Below, piece after piece: positions 40,717-47,085 of a DNA stretch of 47,085 nt (position 1 is the first letter of the stretch; the number at the start of each line of letters is the position of its first letter). Position numbers and translations under genes: made by a program. The DNA is taken from NCBI GenBank assembly GCA_025656505.1, contig JAHXHR010000001.1:33862-80946 (forward strand), given 5' to 3'. This DNA comes from Candidatus Thiodiazotropha sp. (ex Epidulcina cf. delphinae). GTDB lineage: Bacteria > Pseudomonadota > Gammaproteobacteria > Chromatiales > Chromatiaceae. The notes under the pieces are model-generated. The model ran no database searches, was not told the origin of the DNA, and was given only the letters and a program-made list of their open reading frames with translations.

Positions 40717-43542
40717 ATGCTACATATAACCTCCTCATTCAATTTGCACAGCGGGTATTCCGTGACAGGTATGCTGTTGGCGATGATATTGGCTTCGGCA
40801 TGTTCCAGTGGATTAAACGAGCCTGAGAGGCTGGCAAAAGCCGAAGCAAGCTTTACCAACGGTGAGTATTCCAGGGCGGTTATCGAGCTTAAAAACATCC
40901 TCCAGACGAATCCCCAACAGACCGATGCAAGGAAGCTGCTGGCTAGATGTTATGTGATGATCGGAGACGGGGTTTCCGCAGAAAAAGAGATAAACAGGCT
41001 TACGGCATCCGATATGCCGGCAACGGATTTGAAATTGTTGTTACTCTCATCCTGGAAACTACAGGGAAAATACCGGCAGATTCTGGATGAGTATGAAAAG
41101 GGGGCCTTGCAGGGTTTCGATCGCCTCCAGGTCTGGGGGATTGTATCTGATTCATATATTAGTCGTAGACAGCCCGACAAGGGCGAGGCCCTGGCAAAGA
41201 AGATGTTGGCATTGGATCAGGGGAGTATCGATGCCATGATCGTTATGGCAAAAGCGGTAAGTACAAGGGATGAGGACGATACGGCGCTTGAATACATGGA
41301 TAAGGCGCTTGCCGTGGATTCCGGCAATCAGGAGGTATGGCGGCTGAAAGGCATGATCGAAGCCAAGCGGCATGATCTGGATCAAGCCGTTAAGTCACTG
41401 ACCAAAGCACTCTCTTTGATACAGGAGGGTGGTTCCGGGAAGAGTCTCTTTATGACGAAGGTCTCCCTCATTCAGGTACTGTTGCAAAAGGGTGATTATG
41501 AAGCGAGTGGGCGATATATCGATGAATTGAAGGCCGGGTATGAAAACAACCCCTACGCAGACTATCTTTCCGGCCTCCACGGTTACCTGCTTGAGCAATA
41601 TAGCGTCGCCAAAGCCGAGTTGTCCAAGGTGCATGCCGTGCTGCCGCATCACCTACCCACCATCCTGCTCCTAGGCGCCGCCCATTTTGCGGAAAACAAC
41701 CTTGAGCAGGCGAACGCTCTTTTGACCCGTTATGTGAATCAGGTTCCGACCCATCTTCAAGCCAGGAAATTGCTCGGTGAAATCAAACTACGATTAAACC
41801 AGCCCGGGGAGACTCTGTCACTGATGAAGTCGGTGGAGTCGGCGGACAACCGGACGAATGATGTAGAGATACTGACAATGATCGGTACGGCCGCCAGCCA
41901 ATCCGGCGACTATCTCCAAGGGGTGGCGTATTTGAAGCGGGCGGCGAAGCACAGTCCCGGGAATACGCGCATCCGGGAGGAACTCGCAAAACTTTATCTC
42001 AGACAGGGGGCGGTTGACGAGGCGATTTCCGAATTGGAGAAAGACGGCTCGGAACTGAGCGATAAGGGAGACAACCTCCTGATAATCTCCTACATGAAAA
42101 AGCAGGCATATAAAACCGCCCGAGAGATCTCGGATCAAGTGTTGAATCGTACACAAGGGCATAGAGCGGAAGACTACTATATCCGCGCCTTAATCGAACT
42201 CAGCACAGGGCACAGAGTGGATGCCAGGAGTTATCTGAATCAAGCTGTCGAAGTGGATGACGGGTACATTCCGGGACTTCTTGCCCTGGCGAGGATGGAC
42301 CTGGAGGATGGCCGACTGAGAGCCGGTAGCGACAGGCTCAATCTGGTGCTTGCAAAACAACCGAATAATATCAACGCCATGATGTTGCTTGCACAGATAA
42401 GCGAGCGCTCCGGGCAACAGAGCCAAGCGCTGGAATGGCTCGAGAGAGCCGCCCAATCGAACGTGAAGAGTGTATTGCCGCGAGCTATACTGGCAAAATA
42501 TTACCTCAGAACAAAGCAACCTGAAAAAGCAGCGACCTATCTTGAAGACAGTATGCTACGGGGCAGTGGGAATCCGGCCGTTTTGTCACTGGTGGCGGAG
42601 TTGGATCAGCAAATGGGTCGTTACCGGGAAGCGGAAGCGTCAATTAAAAAGATAATCGCGCTGAATAGAGAGGATGAGACGGCGTATCGTCAACTTGCGG
42701 TCATGCAGAGTAAGGCGGGTGATGCTCGTGCGGCAAGGTCCACGCTGACCGAGTTCAACAAGCAGTCACCACTGTCGATGCAAGGCAAGCTGCTGCTGTT
42801 CAAATTAGAAATGAAAGATCAACGATACGACAAAGCCGAATCCATCGCCAAGCGTATGGTGGCGGATAGTAAGATGAAATACACAGGCGTGTTGCTGATG
42901 GCGACTATTGCAGAGGCAACAGGCAAGCGTGGGACGGCAATCTCCATGCTGAGGGAACATATGACGCCTGATGCGCCATTCTTCCTGGTGCAGAAATTGT
43001 CGGATCTCTATGTGAAGAACGGGGATCTTGAATCGGTCTCCGCTTTGCTGCAAAACAGGATTCAGTCGCACGAGGATGATCAACGCTCGAAAGTTGCATT
43101 GGCAATGGTCTTTCAAACGCATGACAAGCTTCCTGAGGCGATTGCATTGTATGACGATCTGCTTGCCGCGGATGCAGACAATATCGTTGCGCTGAACAAT
43201 TTAGCCCTGCTTGTTTTCAACCGCGATCCGAAAAAGGCCCTGGATTTGGCGCAGAGGGCCTTCAACAAAGCGGGTAATTCGTCCGTGGCGGTCATCGATA
43301 CTTATGCCTGGCTGACCCATCAGTCGGGCGACACGAATGCGGCCATCGGCCTGTTGAGCGCTATCCTGGACAGAACTTCGGATCCATCCATTCTCTATCA
43401 CTATGCCGCTATGCTGGTTGCATCCGGCAGGAAGGGTGAGGCGAGAGATGTGCTGGTAAGGGTATTCGAGACTAAAAAGCCGTTTCCCGAGTCTGATGAA
43501 GCTAAACTGCTTTTAAGTGAGATATCTGCCGGTGACGGTTAG
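40717..43542 (+). CDS. prsT: PrsT-like TPR-repeat lipoprotein
   Basis: 941 residues from ATG 40717; TTG 40702 and GTG 40705 are alternatives. Signal with lipobox SAC (TGMLLAMILASACSSG), so it is probably lipid-anchored. The rest is a long array of tetratricopeptide repeats (e.g. EYSRAVIELKNILQTNPQQTDARKLLA, DYLQGVAYLKRAAKHSPGNTRIREELAKLYLRQG). This length and layout match the PrsT lipoprotein coded between PrsR and the export protein in exosortase loci. The function is thought to be scaffolding of polysaccharide export. Confidence 0.9.
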   Translation: MLHITSSFNLHSGYSVTGMLLAMILASACSSGLNEPERLAKAEASFTNGEYSRAVIELKNILQTNPQQTDARKLLARCYVMIGDGVSAEKEINRLTASDMPATDLKLLLLSSWKLQGKYRQILDEYEKGALQGFDRLQVWGIVSDSYISRRQPDKGEALAKKMLALDQGSIDAMIVMAKAVSTRDEDDTALEYMDKALAVDSGNQEVWRLKGMIEAKRHDLDQAVKSLTKALSLIQEGGSGKSLFMTKVSLIQVLLQKGDYEASGRYIDELKAGYENNPYADYLSGLHGYLLEQYSVAKAELSKVHAVLPHHLPTILLLGAAHFAENNLEQANALLTRYVNQVPTHLQARKLLGEIKLRLNQPGETLSLMKSVESADNRTNDVEILTMIGTAASQSGDYLQGVAYLKRAAKHSPGNTRIREELAKLYLRQGAVDEAISELEKDGSELSDKGDNLLIISYMKKQAYKTAREISDQVLNRTQGHRAEDYYIRALIELSTGHRVDARSYLNQAVEVDDGYIPGLLALARMDLEDGRLRAGSDRLNLVLAKQPNNINAMMLLAQISERSGQQSQALEWLERAAQSNVKSVLPRAILAKYYLRTKQPEKAATYLEDSMLRGSGNPAVLSLVAELDQQMGRYREAEASIKKIIALNREDETAYRQLAVMQSKAGDARAARSTLTEFNKQSPLSMQGKLLLFKLEMKDQRYDKAESIAKRMVADSKMKYTGVLLMATIAEATGKRGTAISMLREHMTPDAPFFLVQKLSDLYVKNGDLESVSALLQNRIQSHEDDQRSKVALAMVFQTHDKLPEAIALYDDLLAADADNIVALNNLALLVFNRDPKKALDLAQRAFNKAGNSSVAVIDTYAWLTHQSGDTNAAIGLLSAILDRTSDPSILYHYAAMLVASGRKGEARDVLVRVFETKKPFPESDEAKLLLSEISAGDG

Positions 43543-43583
43543 AATACGCTATTGCCGATACTATCGAATAACAGGAAAGTACT

Positions 43584-44225
43584 ATGTTATCAAAAGGTTA
43601 TAAGAATATAACATACATGTTCATCGCCTTGGGCGTACTTATCGCAGCGGGATGTTCAAGTCCACCGGAGATGGCGACATCCGTAAGCCGGTCACCCGCA
43701 TCGGTGGGAGGCCCCTCATCGCCGATGTATGTGATCGGACCGGGAGATACCTTGAATGTCTTTGTCTGGGGAGACAGCGAGCTGTCGACGGATGTGGTCG
43801 TTCGGCCTGACGGGCTCATTACCACGCCTTTGGTGGAAGACCTGCCCGCGAGCGGTCAGACGCCGACGGAACTGGCTAGAAATCTTGAACAAAGACTCTC
43901 GAGATTTGTAAAAAATCCGCAAGTAACGGTCAGTGTCAGGGAGTTCGTCGGGCGCTACACGGAACAGGTGCGTGTCGTAGGGCAGGCCTCTCAACCGCAA
44001 TCGGTCCCCTACCGCGAGGGCATGACCCTGCTTGATGTGATCATCGCGGTAGGTGGATTGACGGAGTTTGCGGCGGGAAACAAGGCGACAGTCGTTAGAC
44101 AGGTAAACGGCAAGACGACCCAATATCGTGTCAGACTGGACGACCTGATCCGGGATGGTGATATTTCCGCGAATGTCAGAATGCTGCCGGGAGATGTCCT
44201 GATCATCCCTGAAACCTGGTTCTGA
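43584..44225 (+). CDS. Polysaccharide export lipoprotein (Wza/EpsA type, exosortase-associated)
   Basis: 213 residues. Lipobox AAGC in the signal (IALGVLIAAGCSSPP), followed by the Poly_export domain YVIGPGDTLNVFVWGDSELSTDVVVRPDGLITTPLVEDL and a SLBB domain (VRVVGQASQPQSVPYREGMTLLDVIIAVGGLTEFA). AGGAAAG precedes ATG 43584. Shorter than E. coli Wza (379), as usual for this subgroup. It should form or join the outer-membrane channel for exopolysaccharide. Confidence 0.92.
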   Translation: MLSKGYKNITYMFIALGVLIAAGCSSPPEMATSVSRSPASVGGPSSPMYVIGPGDTLNVFVWGDSELSTDVVVRPDGLITTPLVEDLPASGQTPTELARNLEQRLSRFVKNPQVTVSVREFVGRYTEQVRVVGQASQPQSVPYREGMTLLDVIIAVGGLTEFAAGNKATVVRQVNGKTTQYRVRLDDLIRDGDISANVRMLPGDVLIIPETWF

Positions 44226-44289
44226 TCCGGCCGTATTCAACTAAACCATGTTCGATAACTACCCTGGCAGCCGTTCGAAAGTGATCTAA

Positions 44290-45243
44290 ATGAGCAGCAT
44301 AGAAAAAGCGATTGAGCGATTGGCGAAATCCAAGGCGAAGCAAAGCAAGCCGGATAGCGTTGCTGACGGTTCGACCAAGGCTGCACATCAAGACCAGGCG
44401 GAAGAGACCGCCAAGTCGGTATCGGTATCCGCTAAACCAGCCGCAGATAATAAGGACTTCCCGGCCGGAGGCGGCGAAGGGGGGTCCACAGTTGCGACAG
44501 TTGCGGATTCAGCGAAGAGACCGGCAAAAAAGATACAACTCGACTATGAATCCCTCTCCAAAGTCGGCTATATCGTTCCCGAGGCGGGCAACAAGCAGCT
44601 TGCCGAGGAATATCGAATAATCAAACGTCCCATCATCATGAATGCGCTGGGTAAAGGTGCGGCGCCCATCGAGCATGGCAATCTCGTTTCCATCTCCAGT
44701 TCATTGCCCGCCGAAGGTAAAACGTTTACCGCCCTCAATCTCGCTTTAAGCATGGCCACTGAACTCGATTCGACGGTACTCCTCATCGATGGCGATGTCT
44801 TGAAGTCATCCATGAGTAAGCTTCTGGGTATCGAACAGGAGAGAGGCCTGATCGATTTGTTGGAAGACAAGCGTTGCAGCGTCAATGATGTGATCCTCCA
44901 TACCCAGATCCCCAGACTTAAGGTGATTTCCTCCGGTAACCGCTCGGAAAAATCGACCGAACTATTGGCAAGCAAGGAGATGGAGCGATTGCTCAATGAA
45001 CTTGCCGATAGATATCGGGACAGGATCATTATTTTCGATTCGCCGCCTATCCTCGCGACCAGTGAAGCCGAGGTGCTGAACCTCCATATGGGACAGATAT
45101 TGTTGGTGGTTGAAGCGGGACAGACCCCGGTGGATGCCATTAAGGACGCTCTCTCGCGGTTGGACGGCGAGAAGGCGATCGGTTTGGTGCTGAACAAGAG
45201 CAGGGAGGGCACAACCAAGAACTATTATGGGACTTATTATTGA
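44290..45243 (+). CDS. Tyrosine autokinase of the exosortase exopolysaccharide system
   Basis: 317 residues. A charged low-complexity N-terminal ~85 residues precedes a BY-kinase domain with Walker A SSLPAEGKTFTALNLALSMA, Walker A' VLLIDGDVLKSSMSKLLG, Walker B IIIFDSPPIL and a C-terminal tyrosine cluster (KNYYGTYY) for autophosphorylation. No membrane segment, so it needs a Wzz/GumC-type partner; none is in this operon. It is the last gene of the block before a 357-base noncoding stretch. Confidence 0.92.
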   Translation: MSSIEKAIERLAKSKAKQSKPDSVADGSTKAAHQDQAEETAKSVSVSAKPAADNKDFPAGGGEGGSTVATVADSAKRPAKKIQLDYESLSKVGYIVPEAGNKQLAEEYRIIKRPIIMNALGKGAAPIEHGNLVSISSSLPAEGKTFTALNLALSMATELDSTVLLIDGDVLKSSMSKLLGIEQERGLIDLLEDKRCSVNDVILHTQIPRLKVISSGNRSEKSTELLASKEMERLLNELADRYRDRIIIFDSPPILATSEAEVLNLHMGQILLVVEAGQTPVDAIKDALSRLDGEKAIGLVLNKSREGTTKNYYGTYY

Positions 45244-45600
45244 GAAATTGATGAGTTTTTGCGGAGACCGGCGTTCTGACAAGTGAGTCGTTTCTCCTTT
45301 TTCATGTGAAAATGTGAAAATTTTCCCAATAATAAACATTCATTCCAGGTCTTTGTTCTCCGTTTCTCTGCCGACTTTAGCCATATCTTCGCCGCGACGA
45401 AAATGGTTTTTCAAGCATAACTAACTGATTATAAATTGCTTTTTCTTGTGATTCTTGGCTTGTCCAAGTCACGCGCCATCAAGGCTACACCTGTCGAGAC
45501 CTCAACAGGCTGACCTTGTGAATCACGGATTTAGACTGGATAATGGCCTACTACTTCAAAACGCAAACACGACTCAATCTTGGCTGAGTAAAAGAAAACG
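45244..45600. other. Noncoding stretch between EPS locus and pnt operon
   Basis: No ORF is supported. The sequence is AT-richer than its neighbours and contains an imperfect stem-loop GTGA-TT-CTTGG / CCAAG-TCAC at 45448-45472 without a following T-run, and GAAAATGTGAAAATTTTCCC (about 45307-45326), also able to fold weakly. Promoter of pntAA presumably lies near 45500-45590. Confidence 0.5.
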
Positions 45601-46698
45601 ATGAAAATAGGCCTGTTAAAAGAATCGGCGGTAGGTGAGAATCGGGTTGCCCTTTCACCGGATATCGTCAAAAAATTGTGCGGCAAGGGTTTTGAGATCA
45701 ATGTCTCGACCGGCGCCGGCGACAACGCCCGCTTTTCCGATGATCAGTATCGTGAGGCCGGCGCCGCCATTGTCTCTCCGTCCGAGGCATTGGCTGCCGA
45801 TATCCTGGTCAGAGTGCGTAAACCCTCGCAGCGTGAGGCGGCTGAGTTGCCTAGCGGCTCAATGCTGATCGCCCATATCGAATCCTGTGGATTGGATGAC
45901 GTCCTCAAGACACTGCTGGATAAGGAGGTCGTTTACCTCGCCATGGAGAGGGTACCCCGAATCTCCAGGGCCCAGGCAATGGATGCCCTCTCTTCGCAAA
46001 GTAACATTGCGGGGTACCGGGCTGTCATTGAAGCCGCCGTCCACTATGGTCGATTCCTGCCGTTGATGATGACCTCAGCGGGATCCGCCAAGCCGGCAAG
46101 ACTCGTGGTATTGGGGGCGGGTGTCGCAGGTCTGCAGGCGATCGCCACCGCCAGACGGCTCGGCGCCGACGTCTTCGCCTATGATGTCCGTCCGGAAACC
46201 AAGGAACAGATAGAATCCCTGGGCGCCAAAGCGATTGAACTGGATATCGGTGAGAGTGGCTCGGGAGAGGGCGGCTATGCCAAGGAACTCTCCGATGAAG
46301 CCAAAGCCAGACAGCAACAGGCCCTTGCCGATGAGCTGAGTAAGGCGCATGTCATCATCACTACCGCCCTGATTCCCTGCCGTCCCGCCCCCGTCTTGAT
46401 TACGGAAGAAGTGATCAAGAATATGCGTGAGGGCTCAGTGGTGATCGACCTGGCAGCGGCTACAGGCGGCAATTGTCCCTTGACCGAGGCGGACAAGGTG
46501 GTGGTGAAGCATGGTGTGACACTTGTCGGACACACTAACTACCCCTCCATGGTGCCGTCTGACGCGAGCGCCTTTTATGGCGGAAATATTATGAACCTAC
46601 TGAATATCATGGTGGATAAAACCGATGACGGCCTGGTATTGAAGGATCTTGAAGAAGACGAGATCACTTCGGCAATGCGTCTCAGCGCTGAGTCTTGA
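45601..46698 (+). CDS. pntAA: NAD(P) transhydrogenase subunit alpha 1
   Basis: 365 residues, the soluble NAD(H)-binding domain I of the split-type proton-translocating transhydrogenase. Visible motifs: KIGLLKESAVGENRVALSPD, the RQD-equivalent helix region SNIAGYRAVIEAA (Ser-Gln-Ser in SSQSN), the Rossmann motif LVVLGAGVAGLQAIATARRLGA and YDVRPETKEQIESLGA, followed by the mobile loop (IGESGSGEGGYAKELSDE) and GHTNYPSMVPSDASAFY. With PntAB and PntB it exchanges NADH and NADP+ across the proton gradient. Confidence 0.95.
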   Translation: MKIGLLKESAVGENRVALSPDIVKKLCGKGFEINVSTGAGDNARFSDDQYREAGAAIVSPSEALAADILVRVRKPSQREAAELPSGSMLIAHIESCGLDDVLKTLLDKEVVYLAMERVPRISRAQAMDALSSQSNIAGYRAVIEAAVHYGRFLPLMMTSAGSAKPARLVVLGAGVAGLQAIATARRLGADVFAYDVRPETKEQIESLGAKAIELDIGESGSGEGGYAKELSDEAKARQQQALADELSKAHVIITTALIPCRPAPVLITEEVIKNMREGSVVIDLAAATGGNCPLTEADKVVVKHGVTLVGHTNYPSMVPSDASAFYGGNIMNLLNIMVDKTDDGLVLKDLEEDEITSAMRLSAES

Positions 46699-46758
46699 GG
46701 CTTCAACACGGCGCTATGTCACTGCCCACTGTTACGACCAACTATAAAGAGTGATCCT

Positions 46759-47046
46759 ATGCCTGACACACTGGTTGCATTATATGTTTTCGTTCTCTCC
46801 TGCTTTATCGGTTACTGGGTCATCTGGGGGGTAACGCCTTCGCTGCATACCCCGCTGGTAGCGCTTACCAATGCCATTTCAGGGATCATCATCGTCGGCG
46901 CCCTGCTGGTGACCGGTCTTGAGTCAGCGGGGGCGGCGGCCGAACTTTTCGGCTTTGTTGCAGTTTTGTTGGCCTCAATCAACGTCTTCGGCGGTTTTTT
47001 GGTAACCAACCGGATGTTGGCCATGTTCAAGAAAAAAGATAAGTGA
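46759..47046 (+). CDS. pntAB: NAD(P) transhydrogenase subunit alpha 2
   Basis: 95 residues with three hydrophobic helices ([64 protein letters not shown]), the membrane domain II part of the split enzyme. [17 protein letters not shown] is the hallmark of PntAB. It follows pntAA by 60 bases. Confidence 0.95.
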   Translation: MPDTLVALYVFVLSCFIGYWVIWGVTPSLHTPLVALTNAISGIIIVGALLVTGLESAGAAAELFGFVAVLLASINVFGGFLVTNRMLAMFKKKDK

Positions 47047-47057
47047 GAGCCTGACCG

Positions 47058-47085
47058 ATGGAGATTTCAGCAAACACCCAAGCGA
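47058..47085 (+). CDS. pntB: Probable start of NAD(P) transhydrogenase subunit beta, cut by window end
   Basis: ATG 47058, 11 bases after the pntAB stop, opens a frame reading MEISANTQA to the window edge. PntB is the expected next gene. Only nine codons are visible, so this rests on position. Confidence 0.5.

Noticed and set aside
45448..45472. Stem-loop as terminator of the exopolysaccharide operon
   Set aside because: It lies 200 bases after the stop and has no T-run after it.

Overview
The window reads as a chromosomal segment of a gammaproteobacterium. The gene neighbourhoods (aceF-lpdA; RNase AM-yciO-M50 protease-trpS-scpA-scpB-rluB; yciB-yciI; prmB; hemN), the GC-rich coding and the mixture of c-di-GMP, type II secretion and exosortase-associated genes fit a Chromatiales-like, possibly sulfur-oxidising or symbiotic lineage. 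That placement is inference; there is no rRNA or other decisive marker here.

Layout. 1-8541 (+): the 3' part of aceF, a di-heme cytochrome c peroxidase gene translationally coupled to a membrane-bound PAS/GGDEF/EAL c-di-GMP gene that is broken by a one-base frameshift, then lpdA with its own lipoyl domain and a SAM methyltransferase. 8753-10892 (-): a parvulin-type lipoprotein, YciI and YciB. 11052-16918 (+): a housekeeping block from RNase AM to rluB. 16919-18874: a repeat-rich zone holding an endonuclease III-like glycosylase gene and a diguanylate cyclase gene (-). 19121-22275 (+): a tandem-thioredoxin protein behind a small leader ORF, a tRNA cluster (Lys-TTT, a degenerate Leu-like copy, Leu-TAA), a small ORF and a FemAB/COG3146-type protein. 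22584-25879 (+): a stand-alone iscR, prmB, a small conserved-looking gene and hemN.

25883-36841 (-): an almost complete type II secretion operon transcribed in the order gspG-H-I-J-K-L-M-N-D-E-F, ending in a Sel1-type lipoprotein; no gspC or gspO is present. Diverging from it, 37175-45243 (+) holds the front part of an exosortase (PEP-CTERM/XrtA-type) exopolysaccharide locus: PrsK-like kinase, PrsR-like sigma-54 regulator, PrsT-like TPR lipoprotein, a polysaccharide export lipoprotein and a tyrosine autokinase. The expected chain-length determinant and exosortase are not in the window. 45601 to the end is the three-subunit transhydrogenase operon pntAA-pntAB-(pntB).

Themes: two c-di-GMP enzymes, envelope secretion and exopolysaccharide regulation, and redox enzymes. 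A family of short interspersed palindromic repeats sits at gene ends at 8.6, 16.9-17.9 and 20.8 kb, and has apparently supplied or replaced both ends of the glycosylase ORF. The most unusual local items are the peroxidase/c-di-GMP pair inside the pyruvate dehydrogenase cluster, the glycosylase ORF bounded by repeats, the 11-codon leader whose ribosome-binding site can fold into a hairpin, and the degenerate tRNA-Leu-like element carrying a perfect 8-bp hairpin.
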